64,000 nucleotides of DNA from NCBI RefSeq assembly GCF_016919005.1, contig NZ_JAFFQE010000002.1, positions 248,001 to 312,000 on the forward strand. The letters run 5' to 3'. A model generated the notes under the pieces. The model was not told where the DNA came from. It was given only the letters and a program-made list of their open reading frames with translations, and ran no database searches. The translations under genes and the position numbers were made by a program. The first letter of the stretch is position 1; every line of letters starts with the position of its first letter. Of the stretch, positions 1 through 9,547 are shown piece after piece. The stretch is from Desulfopila inferna. Its GTDB lineage: Bacteria; Desulfobacterota; Desulfobulbia; Desulfobulbales; Desulfocapsaceae.

Positions 1-20
1 GATAATCAACTGATCCGAAT

Positions 21-115
21 AAGCTCAATCTACCAGGCTGTATATCTGAAAAAACGATTTGGCAATACATTGCTACTCTGAATCACCGTGTCAGATCTAC
101 ATAACGATTGAGCTT
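21..115. repeat. 10-base inverted repeat in the leading intergenic stretch
   Basis: Arms at 21-30 (AAGCTCAATC) and 106-115 (GATTGAGCTT) are perfectly complementary and about 75 bases apart. They lie downstream of the minus-strand gene ending at 132. They could be a 3' structure or half of something beyond the window edge. I see no coding signal in 1-131. Confidence 0.3.
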
Positions 116-131
116 CTTTCGGGGTCCATCA

Positions 132-1316
132 TCAATTGATAGCCTTAACCTTCTCAAGCAGGCTGCGTGATTTGGAGATGTAATCCTTTGCTTTCAGGTG
201 GCCGGGATCATAGCGCAGCGTTTTCTCCCATTCCTGAATTGCCAGGGCGAGGTTGTCCTCGACAAAATATTTCACTCCCTTTTTGTAATGGACATCCGCC
301 TGCATCCTCATCACGACCCCGACATTGGCAATGGCTTCTTCCACCCCTTCAAATCCAGGATCGACCTCCCGGAATACCTTCAGGGCTGCCAGGTACTTCC
401 TCTGGGAATAGAGGAGTTCACCCTTTCTGAACAAATCCCTGTTCAGTCGTTCTGTGTCCCGGGCCAGCTTTTCCTTCTGTAGCTCCCGGATCTCCAAAAT
501 CCAGGTTTTTACGTTTTTAAAAGCCGGATCTACCCCGGACAGTGCGCCGACTGCTTCCTCATACCTTTGCTGATCACGAAGTTTTTTGCCAAGCCCCACC
601 AGAGAACTGTTGCGCAGGTATGAGGATTCCTGATCCCCGGGATGATTTTTGAGAATCTTTTCGGCCAGAGGCAGCAGTTCTTCAAATTTCTCCTGCTTAA
701 AGAGCTTGCGGGCCCTGAGAATATCCCGTTTGTAATCCAGCAGGGGCTGTGAATAAAATGAATCCAATACCGGCAGATGGATGATCTCTCCCGCGACAAG
801 ATCCTTCTCGTCCACTCCTGAAAAATGGATAACCGCAAAGATGTCATTATACGAACGATATACATTTTCGGAAATCTTCTCGAAGGTATCGTTTTCGCTC
901 ACCGTATAGGGCAGGACCTCTCGCGGTTTGTATCTGTTTTTCAGGTATTCCAGGGCTATCTTGTTGGAAGGGTTAAATCTAAGCGCTTCGATAAACTCCT
1001 GCAGGGCTTTATCACCCTCACGTTTATCGTAAAAGATCATGCCTTCCTGGGAATGCAGTGATGATATTTTCTGCAGGTGGGTGGAAATATCGGCTATTTT
1101 ATCATCAATAACCCTTCTCGCTCCGTTCCAGTAATTCAGCGCGGCAAGATACTCTTCGTCTGCTTCGCTCTTGAGCGCGACGGCCTGGCCGGAAGAGGGC
1201 AGAGGCACCCCGGAGATAGTATTACCCGGTATGGCGCAGGCGGTAAGTGTCGCCAGCACTGCAAATGTGCAGATAAATATGATGATGCTTTTCAAACGCT
1301 CTTTGGTGGAGATCAT
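132..1316 (-). CDS. LysM/TPR lipoprotein
   Basis: The 394-residue product starts with a hydrophobic signal ending in the lipobox LTAC, so it should be lipid-anchored. A TPR-like region precedes a LysM-like segment near residues 135-185 (YTVSENDTFEKIS through GEIIHLPVL), which would bind peptidoglycan. Further helical repeats of the 'DP..F..V' and 'DPGHLKAKDYI' kind fill the C-terminal half. It lies 39 bases downstream of the cyclase gene on the same strand and is probably cotranscribed. A cell-envelope scaffold or sensor partner of the cyclase is plausible. The family traits are clear but the specific role is not known. Confidence 0.75.
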   Translation of the reverse strand: MISTKERLKSIIIFICTFAVLATLTACAIPGNTISGVPLPSSGQAVALKSEADEEYLAALNYWNGARRVIDDKIADISTHLQKISSLHSQEGMIFYDKREGDKALQEFIEALRFNPSNKIALEYLKNRYKPREVLPYTVSENDTFEKISENVYRSYNDIFAVIHFSGVDEKDLVAGEIIHLPVLDSFYSQPLLDYKRDILRARKLFKQEKFEELLPLAEKILKNHPGDQESSYLRNSSLVGLGKKLRDQQRYEEAVGALSGVDPAFKNVKTWILEIRELQKEKLARDTERLNRDLFRKGELLYSQRKYLAALKVFREVDPGFEGVEEAIANVGVVMRMQADVHYKKGVKYFVEDNLALAIQEWEKTLRYDPGHLKAKDYISKSRSLLEKVKAIN

Positions 1317-1355
1317 AACGATACTTTCAATCCTTGCCCTGCTCCTGAACCCAGC

Positions 1356-2978
1356 TCAGCTGGGTTGACATCCTTCTTCAGGGATAGCGGCTGTCTGCAC
1401 ATCAAGCACTCGATAAATTTCCACGAGTTCTTCCTTACCTTTCACCTTTCGCGGCTCAAGGGCTTCCACTTCGACCAGGCCTCCAAAATGCCGGCTCATG
1501 CCATTGCCCACGATAATCTCCCGTGGTCCCGCCAGGCTGTTGAGATAGGAGGCCACATTGACACAGTCGCCGATCACGGTATATTCGGTTTTGACCTGTG
1601 AACCGATATTACCGGCGACGACAACACCGGACGCAATTCCTATTCCTATGGAACGGAGAAGGATATTGTCCTGCCGGTCGGTTTTAGCAAATTCCTGCTG
1701 CATGTCGAGCGCTGCCAGTAAGCATCTTCGGGCATGTTCTTTATGATATACCGGCACCCCGAACACCGCCAGTACCGAATCTCCCATGAACTTGTCGACA
1801 TATCCGCCATGCTTGAGGATGATTTCGGTGGCTATTTCAAAAAACTCATTGAGCTTTTCGACAACTTCCTCCGGCTCCCGTGTTTCTGCATAAGCGGTAA
1901 ACCCTCTGATATCGGCAAAAAGCACCGAGGCCTTGTTCTTACGGCCCTTGAGCCAGCCCTTTCCGGGGTTGGACATTATCATATCGAGGACTTCCGAGCC
2001 GACATATTTACCGAAAGTCTCCTTCATTATTGCCTGGCGATACAGTTCATCACCCATTCTGTTGAAGGCTTCCCCCAAGGTTCCCAGTTCATCGTTCCGG
2101 TGCAGGTCGACCTTATGATCATAGTTGCCCCTGGCAATCTCTGAAGTCGCCTCGACCAGTGAGGAAATCGGTTTTGAAAATCGCCTGCCGCAAATCACCG
2201 CCACTATCATCCCAAAGACGATGATCATGAGTATGCTCGCCGCCAGAAAAGCCCGCTCGTTAATAAAAAGCTCCCTGACAAAATCGATGGAAAGCCCTAC
2301 ATGAACCTCACCGAGCTTCTTCTCTTTAAACATTATGGGTGTACTGAGGTTCAGCACCTCAGCCTTTCCGGGAAGCGAATAATGAAAATAGGAAACAGCC
2401 CCTTTCTTCGAGGTGTTAGTGACATCCTCGAACGGCTCAAAGGTTTTATCGATTCTCTCATGGTTTGTATGGGCTTTGATGACATTATCATTATCGACGA
2501 TGAATGCATAAAAATGACCGTCGACGGAGGCTGCATTGTTGATCAGGGTATTGAGTTCGAGAACATCATCGTTCAACAGGGGTATTTTGGCATTGTTGCT
2601 GAAATAATTGAGGCTGACCATGCCCATTTTGACGGTATTGTCATAGAGCTTTTCCTTCTGCCTCTCCATTATGACATATCCGAATATCACCATGGAGACC
2701 GCCAAAACAAACATTGTCGTAATGGAGAGCTGAAGCCAGATGGGTATACGTGGTGAGGCAAGGCCTTCACCATAGGACCCTCTGATTTTCCTTACCAATC
2801 CTCTGATACGATTAAGGGCCTCAACTCGGCCTGCGCTGTTTCTCCCGGCGCACCCCTCCTTCGCTTCAGCCCGTTTCAAGGGAAGTATCTTGGTCGGATC
2901 CGGAATATTTTTCTTTTGCGCCTGCATGGCCTCCTGAAGTCCATTTTTTGTGATAATCATTTCGTCCACTGGAACCAC
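1356..2978 (-). CDS. Membrane class III adenylate/guanylate cyclase with HAMP domain
   Basis: The 540-residue product has a cytoplasmic N-terminal tail, a membrane helix near 80-105, an extracytoplasmic sensor region, a second helix near 250-270, then HAMP and a class III nucleotidyl cyclase domain. Metal-binding aspartates are visible in FADIRGFT and DKFMGDSVLAVFG, so the domain looks catalytically intact and should make cAMP or cGMP from the NTP. Start choice is uncertain: GTG codons at 2978 and 2969 and an ATG at 2960 are all possible, and AGGTGG sits best for 2969. The stop codon lies inside an 18-base palindrome (1349-1367). The lipoprotein gene follows directly. Confidence 0.85.
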   Translation of the reverse strand: MVPVDEMIITKNGLQEAMQAQKKNIPDPTKILPLKRAEAKEGCAGRNSAGRVEALNRIRGLVRKIRGSYGEGLASPRIPIWLQLSITTMFVLAVSMVIFGYVIMERQKEKLYDNTVKMGMVSLNYFSNNAKIPLLNDDVLELNTLINNAASVDGHFYAFIVDNDNVIKAHTNHERIDKTFEPFEDVTNTSKKGAVSYFHYSLPGKAEVLNLSTPIMFKEKKLGEVHVGLSIDFVRELFINERAFLAASILMIIVFGMIVAVICGRRFSKPISSLVEATSEIARGNYDHKVDLHRNDELGTLGEAFNRMGDELYRQAIMKETFGKYVGSEVLDMIMSNPGKGWLKGRKNKASVLFADIRGFTAYAETREPEEVVEKLNEFFEIATEIILKHGGYVDKFMGDSVLAVFGVPVYHKEHARRCLLAALDMQQEFAKTDRQDNILLRSIGIGIASGVVVAGNIGSQVKTEYTVIGDCVNVASYLNSLAGPREIIVGNGMSRHFGGLVEVEALEPRKVKGKEELVEIYRVLDVQTAAIPEEGCQPS

Positions 2979-3233
2979 CTGACCTCATCAATTTATCAAG
3001 ATATTGATTTTCCTGCAAACAGAAAATAATGTTCTTTCATACACTTACTGACAATTGCACCTATTACTCGCAAGGAATCGCCCGCAACATCCCTACATCT
3101 CTATATCGGCAAGCAACCCACATTAAATTACCCTTACCGTCTTCGACAATGAGCCAGCCGCTCTTAAGAACGAGGAATCAAGGGAATATTTTTTTCTGAT
3201 AAAAAATGCCTGCCCTCTCCCCCTGACTCCTTC

Positions 3234-3262
3234 TTGACTTAACAATTCATAACAGGTAGTGT
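3234..3262 (+). promoter_or_regulatory. Candidate sigma-70 promoter of thiC
   Basis: TTGACT at 3234-3239 is followed after 17 bases by TAGTGT at 3257-3262. Transcription would start just before the TPP aptamer, which supports the assignment. The rest of 2979-3233 holds no gene that I can see. Confidence 0.5.
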
Positions 3263-3270
3263 CTGAAACC

Positions 3271-3358
3271 ACAACCTGGGGGAGTCTTCGGACTGAGAGT
3301 TTTGCCTCGGCAAACGACCCTTTGAACCTGATCCGGTTGATACCGGCGTAGGGAACGG
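3271..3358 (+). promoter_or_regulatory. TPP riboswitch (THI element) of thiC
   Basis: The conserved TPP aptamer parts are present in order: GGGGGAG at about 3278, CTGAGAG at 3292-3298, then ACCCTTTGAACCTGATC and the closing TACCGGCGTAGGGAA. It sits about 70 bases before the thiC start, the classical target. Thiamine pyrophosphate binding should reduce thiC expression. Confidence 0.95.
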
Positions 3359-3374
3359 TTCCAGCAGCACTCTG

Positions 3375-3417
3375 AAATAGTGGCCTTGAAACCGTATCCT
3401 GCGAATTCTCACTATTT
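3375..3417 (+). promoter_or_regulatory. Expression platform of the TPP riboswitch
   Basis: AAATAGTG at 3375-3382 can pair with CACTATTT at 3410-3417. This places the closing base of the hairpin right beside the GGAG ribosome-binding site at 3419-3422. There is no T-tract, so control of translation initiation looks more likely than termination. This is an inference from pairing alone. Confidence 0.45.
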
Positions 3418-3428
3418 TGGAGCGTCCC

Positions 3429-4724
3429 ATGAATACACCACAGATGGAACTGGCCCGCGCAAACACTATCTCGGAAAAAATGAAAATAGCGGCAGCCGAA
3501 GCCGGGATCTCACCAGAGTTGCTGCGCCGCAATATTGCCGAAGGCACGGCGATTATCTGCCACAACAACCTGCATCATGGCGGACGCCCGCTCGCTGTCG
3601 GCAAAGGCATCCGCACCCGCGTCAATGCCAATATCGGAACAAGCAGGGATGATAACAGCATAGAGAACGAACTGAAAAAAGCTGAAACGGCCGTTGCCGC
3701 AGGAGCCGATGCCCTGATGGATCTTTCCACGGGCGGGCCGATTGATGAAATTCGCCAAACCATCATCTCAAAAACCGATGTCTGTATTGGCTCGGTCCCA
3801 CTGTATCAGGCAGCCTGCGATACTGTTTCGGTGCCGGGCAAGGCGATTGTCGACATGAGCGTCGATGATATCTTTAACGGCATCGAAAAGCATCTTGAGG
3901 ATGGAATAGACTTCATCACGGTTCACTGTGGAGTGACCCGCGCCACTGTAGAAAAAATGGATAGAGAAGGCCGTGTGATGGAAGTAGTTTCCCGGGGCGG
4001 TTCATTCACCTGTGCCTGGATGGAGCACAATCAGCAGGAAAACCCACTCTATCAGCATTTTGACAGACTGCTGGAACTGGTGCGCCCCTACGATGCCGTC
4101 CTTTCTCTAGGGGACGGCTTTCGCCCCGGCTGCCTGGCCGACGCCAGCGATCGGGCTCAGATCCATGAACTGCTGATCCTGGGCGAATTAACCCAGAGAG
4201 CCTGGGATGCGGGAATCCAGGTGATGATTGAAGGTCCCGGACATATGCCGCTTCAACAGATAGCAGCCAATATCCAACTGCAAAAAAGCCTCTGCCATGG
4301 AGCGCCATTTTATGTGCTCGGCCCGCTGGTTACAGACATCGGCCCCGGCTACGATCATATCACCAGTGCCATTGGCGGCGCTGCAGCAGCAGGCGCCGGT
4401 GCCGATTTTCTCTGCTATGTAACTCCGAGCGAACATCTCTGCCTGCCCACTGCAGAAGATGTTCACCAAGGGGTTATGGCGACCAGATTGGCGGCACATG
4501 CCGGCGATATCGTCAAAAACATTCCCGGGGCGATGGAAAAGGACCTTGCCATGTCGCAGGCCAGAAAAAACCTCGATTGGGAAAGGCAATTCGAGTTGGC
4601 CATCGATCCGCCACTGGCGAGAAAACGACGGGGAGAAACCACATCAGCGGATCAACATGGCGCATGCACCATGTGTGGAGAGTTCTGTGCCTATAAAATT
4701 ATGAACTCGCGCAAAACACAGTGA
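3429..4724 (+). CDS. thiC: Phosphomethylpyrimidine synthase ThiC
   Basis: ThiC is a radical SAM enzyme that rearranges aminoimidazole ribotide into HMP-phosphate, the pyrimidine half of thiamine. The 431-residue product is the short form seen in archaea and anaerobes. It carries the typical blocks RVNANIGTS, DLSTGG, MIEGPGHMP and YVLGPLVTDI. The C-terminal iron-sulfur cysteines are in ACTMCGEFC, spaced CX2CX3C, one residue tighter than the CX2CX4C that I recall for the long enterobacterial form. I chose the ATG at 3429 because GGAG lies 6 bases upstream. An in-frame TTG at 3417 is less likely. A TPP riboswitch precedes it and no other thi gene is adjacent. Confidence 0.96.
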   Translation: MNTPQMELARANTISEKMKIAAAEAGISPELLRRNIAEGTAIICHNNLHHGGRPLAVGKGIRTRVNANIGTSRDDNSIENELKKAETAVAAGADALMDLSTGGPIDEIRQTIISKTDVCIGSVPLYQAACDTVSVPGKAIVDMSVDDIFNGIEKHLEDGIDFITVHCGVTRATVEKMDREGRVMEVVSRGGSFTCAWMEHNQQENPLYQHFDRLLELVRPYDAVLSLGDGFRPGCLADASDRAQIHELLILGELTQRAWDAGIQVMIEGPGHMPLQQIAANIQLQKSLCHGAPFYVLGPLVTDIGPGYDHITSAIGGAAAAGAGADFLCYVTPSEHLCLPTAEDVHQGVMATRLAAHAGDIVKNIPGAMEKDLAMSQARKNLDWERQFELAIDPPLARKRRGETTSADQHGACTMCGEFCAYKIMNSRKTQ

Positions 4725-4741
4725 CCAATTGAGCCCGCAAA

Positions 4742-4773
4742 GTCCCTGAAGGTAAATATTTTCCTGCAGGGAC
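4742..4773 (+). terminator. Hairpin after thiC
   Basis: GTCCCTG at 4742-4748 pairs with CAGGGAC at 4767-4773 eighteen bases after the thiC stop. There is no T-tract behind it, so intrinsic termination would be weak. Confidence 0.35.
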
Positions 4774-4799
4774 CCATCCGCCGAACCACCCCGCACTGC

Positions 4800-4828
4800 T
4801 TGACATCGATCATTCCAGGCACAATACT
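4800..4828 (+). promoter_or_regulatory. Candidate promoter of the glycosyltransferase/debranching operon
   Basis: TTGACA at 4800-4805 is followed after 17 bases by AATACT at 4823-4828. It stands about 95 bases before the glycosyltransferase start. The -35 match is perfect and the -10 match is modest. Confidence 0.4.
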
Positions 4829-4921
4829 TTCCTATATTGTAGGAGGTGGTGCTTAAGATTATAAGTACATACAACCATTCAATTTATTTCTGCCGCTACC
4901 TTTCTTCGGGAGGTACATGAA

Positions 4922-6049
4922 ATGAAAATTGCCCAGGTTGCACCATTATTTGAGAGTGTTCCACCCCGTCTGTACGGCGGTACAGAGCGGGTTGTGTCAT
5001 ATATAACGGAAGAGTTGATCAATCAGGGACATGAGGTAACCCTCTTTGCCAGTGGAGATTCTGTTACGCGCGCCCAGCTGAGACCCGTCTGCGACAGCTC
5101 ACTGCGTCTCCACAAATCGCCCTGTGACCATCTTGCCTACCATATTCTGTTGGTACAGAAAATTTTTAATGAGGCCCATCTCTATGACATCATTCATTTT
5201 CATATAGATTATATTCATTATCCCCTGGCCCGCCTGACCAGAACTCCACAGATCACCACGCTGCATGGCCGACAGGATTTACCAGATCTGCAACATATCT
5301 ATCGGGAATTTTTTGAAATGCCCGTGATCTCCATCTCCAACTCTCAACGAACACCGTTGCCCAATGCCAACTGGCAGGCAACCGTATACCACGGGATCCC
5401 CGGACATTTCTTCACCCTTCATAAGGACCATCACGGTTATCTCGCCTTTCTAGGTCGTACTTCACCCGAAAAAGGCCTTGAAGAGGCGATCCGCATTGCC
5501 GTTCTCGCTGATACAGAGCTGCACATAGCTGCGAAAGTTGATGCCAAGGACGAAGCCTACTTCGATGAAGTAATCAAACCTCTGTTAAAGAACACGCAGA
5601 TACATTTTCTCGGGGAAATCAACGAACAGGAAAAAAATGACTTCCTGGGCAATGCCCGTGCCCTGCTCTTTCCCATTCAGTGGCCGGAGCCGTTCGGCAT
5701 GGTCATGATCGAAGCGATGGCCTGCGGCACACCTGTAGTGGCATTTCGCAGAGGCTCCGTGCCAGAAGTTATTGAGAATGGGGTTACAGGATTTATAGTA
5801 GATGATATCCGGGAGGCGGTGCAAGCGGTACAAAATATCGATGCAATCAGCCGCCCTAAATGCCACAGTGCTTTTAAAAAGCGATTCAGTTCGACAAGGA
5901 TGGTAGAGGAGTATGTCAAAATATACCAAAAGCTCCTCGGCACAACCGACCGGATCAACGAGACGCAGTGGAATGGAGAGGTGAATTATGGAAGACGTTA
6001 TTCAGATCGACGACAAATGGTATATTCTGGCAACATCCTCAAGGGCTGA
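4922..6049 (+). CDS. GT4-type glycosyltransferase
   Basis: The 375-residue product has the N-terminal acceptor-domain start MKIAQVAPL with the glycine loop PPRLYGGTERVV. The donor-domain block FLGRTSPEKGLEEAI and the E-X7-E-like segment PEPFGMVMIEAMACGTPVVAF mark a retaining family 4 enzyme using a nucleotide sugar. A GGGAGG box lies a few bases before the ATG. Its last 62 bases overlap the start of the debranching-type gene in another frame, so translation of the two is coupled. The pair suggests alpha-glucan or compatible-solute glucoside metabolism, but the acceptor cannot be told from sequence. Confidence 0.85.
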   Translation: MKIAQVAPLFESVPPRLYGGTERVVSYITEELINQGHEVTLFASGDSVTRAQLRPVCDSSLRLHKSPCDHLAYHILLVQKIFNEAHLYDIIHFHIDYIHYPLARLTRTPQITTLHGRQDLPDLQHIYREFFEMPVISISNSQRTPLPNANWQATVYHGIPGHFFTLHKDHHGYLAFLGRTSPEKGLEEAIRIAVLADTELHIAAKVDAKDEAYFDEVIKPLLKNTQIHFLGEINEQEKNDFLGNARALLFPIQWPEPFGMVMIEAMACGTPVVAFRRGSVPEVIENGVTGFIVDDIREAVQAVQNIDAISRPKCHSAFKKRFSSTRMVEEYVKIYQKLLGTTDRINETQWNGEVNYGRRYSDRRQMVYSGNILKG

Positions 6050-8153
6050 TGATCGTACCCGGGTGCTCAAGGCCGAAGAAACTTTTGGCCTCTTCGATCC
6101 GTTCGGCGACATCCGCCAGATCGGTCTGGGCGATTTGGGACTTTACCACAGCGGTACCCGGTATCTGAGCTTTTTCGAATTCACCGTTAACCAGAGACAG
6201 CCGCTGCTTCTGAATTCCTCTGTCGCCAACGACAACCTGCTTCTGGCCGTCGACCAGACAACTCCTGATCTGTACGAAAACAACAGGTTGGTCATCAAAA
6301 AGGGAACGATACACGTCTTTCGTTCAAAACTGCTGACAGACGGAGTATGTCACGAACATATCCGGATCGCCAATTATGGACGTCAAGATGTCGCTCTGAC
6401 TCTGGAGTTTGGCTTCTCTGCCGACTATGTGGACATTTTCGAGGTGCGTGGAGTCATCCGCGAAAAAAGAGGCCTGCAGCATAAACCTGAATGTACCGAA
6501 TCCTCCGTCAGCTTTCACTATACCGGACTTGACGAAATACAGCGTTCAACCATTATCAATTTCAGCCCCGCCCCTGGAGTTATAAAGCCGCATAGCGCGA
6601 GCTATTCTTTCATCCTTCCTGTTCAGCAGGAAAAAGAATTTTATATTGATATAGCCTGTCAATACGATAATTCCCCGACAAGGCGGATAAATTACCTTGA
6701 TGCCCTGAATATGAACAAACGGGAATCAAACCGGGTCCTGGAAACGACCACGGAAATCCACACCTCGAATGAACAGCTCAACGATTGGCTGAACCGCTCA
6801 ATGACCGACCTGCAGATGCTGACAACCAAGACCGCATTCGGCAGATATCCCTATGCCGGCGTTCCCTGGTTCAGTACTCCTTTCGGCCGGGACGGCATCA
6901 TCACAGCCCTTCAGTCTCTCTGGGTAGACCCTGGCCTGGCTCGCGGCGTTCTTGGTTTTCTCTCCGACAGGCAGTCCCAGACAACCAGTGTGGCCAACGA
7001 TGCCGAGCCGGGGAAGATTTTGCACGAAAGCAGAACAGGAGAAATGGCGGCACTCGGAGAGATTCCTTATAAAAACTACTACGGCAGCGCAGATTCGACT
7101 CCGCTTTTTGTTATTCTTGCCGAAGCCTATTTTCGGCGAACCGGAGATTTTAAATTTATAGAACAGATCTGGCCCAATATTCTTCAGGCACTTGAATGGA
7201 TCGACAGATATGGCGATATAGACGGTGACGGTTTTGTCGAATACTCCCGAAAAAGCAGCGACGGTATTCTCCAGCAGGGCTGGAAGGATTCCAACGATTC
7301 CGTCTTTCATGCGGACGGTACCCTGGCCGAAGGTCCGATAGCACTTTGCGAGATCCAGGGATATGTCTACCGGGCAAAGACAGCCGGCGCCAAATTAGCC
7401 GCCATGGCAGGAAAGAACGACCTGGCAACGGAACTTTTCCGCCAGGCCGATGCTCTGCACCACAACTTTAACGAGATTTTCTGGTGTGAGGAACTCGAAA
7501 CCTATGCACTCGCGCTCGATGGCCGCAAAAATCTTTGCCGGGTGCGCTCATCGAATGTCGGCCATGTACTCTACAGCGGTATCGCCACCAAGGAAAATGC
7601 CCTCAGAGCCGCACGCACCCTGATGAACAAGGATTCTTTTTCCGGATGGGGAATCAGAACGATACCCAGCAACGAAAACCGCTATAATCCGATGTCATAT
7701 CATAACGGTACAATATGGCCTCACGACAACAGCATCGCGGCTATGGGTTTTGCCCGCTATTTCTTCAAAAACGAGACACTAAGGATTTTTACCGCCTTAT
7801 TCAATGCCTCGGTATTTTTCGACTTTCACCGACTGCCTGAACTCTTCTGCGGTTTTCGCAAACTCCCCGGCCAGGGGCCCACCGCCTATCCGGTAGCCTG
7901 CTCCCCACAGGCCTGGTCAAGCGCTTCGGTCTTTTTCCTGCTGCAGGCCTGCCTCGGACTAACTTTCACTTCGGAAAAGCCCCAGGTACAGTTTCATCAT
8001 CCCCAACTCCCGGATTACGTGGACTTTGTCAGGATTACCAATATGCGGGTCGGCAACGGTTTCCTCGATCTCTCTTTACGCAGGCATACTCATGATGTGG
8101 GAATCAATGTCATTCGAAAAGAGGGAGATATAGATATCGCGGTCATTGTCTAA
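5988..8153 (+). CDS. Amylo-alpha-1,6-glucosidase-like (glycogen debranching type) enzyme
   Basis: The 721-residue protein has an N-terminal beta-rich domain typical of bacterial debranching enzymes (GLFDPFGDI near residue 35, YLSFFEFTVN near 62). A C-terminal six-hairpin glucosidase domain follows. Diagnostic blocks are WFSTPFGRDGIITALQ, GWKDSNDSV, AEGPIALCEIQGYVY and the NGTIWPHDN motif near residue 580. It should hydrolyse alpha-1,6 or related glucosidic links in the cytoplasm, as no signal peptide is seen. GGAGAGG precedes the ATG, which lies inside the upstream glycosyltransferase gene. Activity on glycogen itself is not assured for this subfamily. Confidence 0.82.
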   Translation: MEDVIQIDDKWYILATSSRADDRTRVLKAEETFGLFDPFGDIRQIGLGDLGLYHSGTRYLSFFEFTVNQRQPLLLNSSVANDNLLLAVDQTTPDLYENNRLVIKKGTIHVFRSKLLTDGVCHEHIRIANYGRQDVALTLEFGFSADYVDIFEVRGVIREKRGLQHKPECTESSVSFHYTGLDEIQRSTIINFSPAPGVIKPHSASYSFILPVQQEKEFYIDIACQYDNSPTRRINYLDALNMNKRESNRVLETTTEIHTSNEQLNDWLNRSMTDLQMLTTKTAFGRYPYAGVPWFSTPFGRDGIITALQSLWVDPGLARGVLGFLSDRQSQTTSVANDAEPGKILHESRTGEMAALGEIPYKNYYGSADSTPLFVILAEAYFRRTGDFKFIEQIWPNILQALEWIDRYGDIDGDGFVEYSRKSSDGILQQGWKDSNDSVFHADGTLAEGPIALCEIQGYVYRAKTAGAKLAAMAGKNDLATELFRQADALHHNFNEIFWCEELETYALALDGRKNLCRVRSSNVGHVLYSGIATKENALRAARTLMNKDSFSGWGIRTIPSNENRYNPMSYHNGTIWPHDNSIAAMGFARYFFKNETLRIFTALFNASVFFDFHRLPELFCGFRKLPGQGPTAYPVACSPQAWSSASVFFLLQACLGLTFTSEKPQVQFHHPQLPDYVDFVRITNMRVGNGFLDLSLRRHTHDVGINVIRKEGDIDIAVIV

Positions 8154-8158
8154 CTCAA

Positions 8159-8190
8159 AGTCCATCTCGGCACTTTGATGACTTTTTACA
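8159..8190. repeat. Dispersed intergenic repeat, copy 1
   Basis: The core ACTTTGATGACTTTTTAC, preceded by AGTCCATCTCGGC, recurs near 19168 with few changes. Shorter inverse copies occur near 15261 and 10371. It fills most of the 240-base gap between the debranching gene and the radical SAM gene, where nothing coding is seen. Confidence 0.6.
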
Positions 8191-8393
8191 AGAAGTCGTG
8201 ACGAAGCTCGAGGTTGGCTGGATATGAAAAGGATCTACCGGATCTGATGATTCTCCCAGCTGAGGTCCATCCGGTTTTATATTGACTTTTGCAGCGAGTA
8301 ATACAGATTGCAGCTATCGGGAATAGAGAGCTTTTCGAGTAGATGCCGCAATAATTCTTCTGCACACAGACACTCCAAAAAGGAGAAAGCAAT

Positions 8394-9413
8394 ATGCTCA
8401 AAGAAGCCATGCTTTACGAAAGGATGGAAGGCAAGGAAGATAATCGTGTTCATTGCTTCCTCTGCAATCACCACTGCAAAATATCCGATTCAAAATTTGG
8501 GATCTGCAGGGTGCGTCAGAACAGAAACGGCACCCTCTACACTCATGTCTACGGCGAAACCATCGCCGCCAATGTGGATCCGATCGAGAAAAAGCCGCTT
8601 TATCATTTCCTTCCGGGATCGAACTCATTCTCAATAGCCACCAAAGGATGCAATTTTCAGTGCGGATTTTGCCAGAACTGGCAGATATCCCAGGCTTCGA
8701 AAGACGGCAGCAATCTTGGAGGATCCCCACTGGCTCCGTCTGAAATCGTCGATCTGGCCCGAAAAGAGCGCTGTCGGAGCATCGCCTATACATACACCGA
8801 ACCAACAATCTACTTCGAATATGCTTATGAAACCGCGATTCAGGCGCATGAAGCAAGCATCTACAACATTTTCGTCACCAACGGATTCATGACAAAAGAA
8901 GCCATCAAAATCATCCGGCCTTACCTGGATGCTGCCAATGTGGACCTCAAATCGTTCCGTGATGAATTCTATCGCAAAACCTGCCACGGCAGACTGCAGC
9001 CGGTGCTCGACACCATTAGCCTGATGCGGGAGTTGGGAATCTGGGTAGAGGTTACCACCCTGGTTGTACCGGGCCAGAACGACGATCTCGCGGAGTTGCA
9101 GGACATCGCCGAATTTATTGCTGGTGTGGATACCGATATTCCCTGGCACATCAGCCGGTTTCACCCCGACTACAAAACCACCGAGAGCATCCCCACCCCC
9201 GTACAGACCCTGGAGAAAGCTCGATCGCTCGGCCGTGAGGCAGGATTGAAATACATCTATGTCGGCAATGTCCCCGGCGAAGAAAACAACACCGCCTGCC
9301 CCAAATGCGGCGAAATCCTGATTATGCGCGACTATAGTGCAAATCAGGTCCGGGTGACCGATAATTCCGGATGCCCGAGCTGCGGAGAGCATATCGCCGG
9401 TGTTTTCAAGTAA
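8394..9413 (+). CDS. amrS: AmrS-like radical SAM protein (AmmeMemoRadiSam system)
   Basis: The 339-residue protein carries the radical SAM cluster motif CNFQCGFC (Cys86, Cys90, Cys93), so it should bind a [4Fe-4S] cluster and cleave SAM. An N-terminal cysteine set (CFLCNHHC, then C at about 38) and a C-terminal rubredoxin-like pair (CPKCGE and CPSCGEH) match the AmrS subfamily often labelled pyruvate-formate-lyase-activating-like. The usual partners AMMECR1 and Memo are absent nearby, so it stands alone. AAGGAGAA precedes the ATG by a few bases. The chemistry of this system is not settled. Confidence 0.85.
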   Translation: MLKEAMLYERMEGKEDNRVHCFLCNHHCKISDSKFGICRVRQNRNGTLYTHVYGETIAANVDPIEKKPLYHFLPGSNSFSIATKGCNFQCGFCQNWQISQASKDGSNLGGSPLAPSEIVDLARKERCRSIAYTYTEPTIYFEYAYETAIQAHEASIYNIFVTNGFMTKEAIKIIRPYLDAANVDLKSFRDEFYRKTCHGRLQPVLDTISLMRELGIWVEVTTLVVPGQNDDLAELQDIAEFIAGVDTDIPWHISRFHPDYKTTESIPTPVQTLEKARSLGREAGLKYIYVGNVPGEENNTACPKCGEILIMRDYSANQVRVTDNSGCPSCGEHIAGVFK

Positions 9414-9547
9414 GGCCGAACAACAGGCTATATTTCCGATGCATCCTGGGGCGGTCTATTTGGCATAGGCAGATAAACGACCAGAGAGAGGAGCAGCATA
9501 TTCCTGGTGACAGTGCTTCGGGAAAATACAAGTGAAGAAATAACAGA

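Noticed and set aside
1349-1367. The 16-base sequence AACCCAGCTGAGCTGG recurs (minus strand) near 1352 and at about 10875.
   Set aside because: It is largely self-complementary, and about one such match is expected by chance in a window of this size. No third copy with the same context was seen.
8631-9392. 253-residue minus-strand open frame across the radical SAM gene.
   Set aside because: It overlaps a gene with clear iron-sulfur motifs and has no family features of its own.
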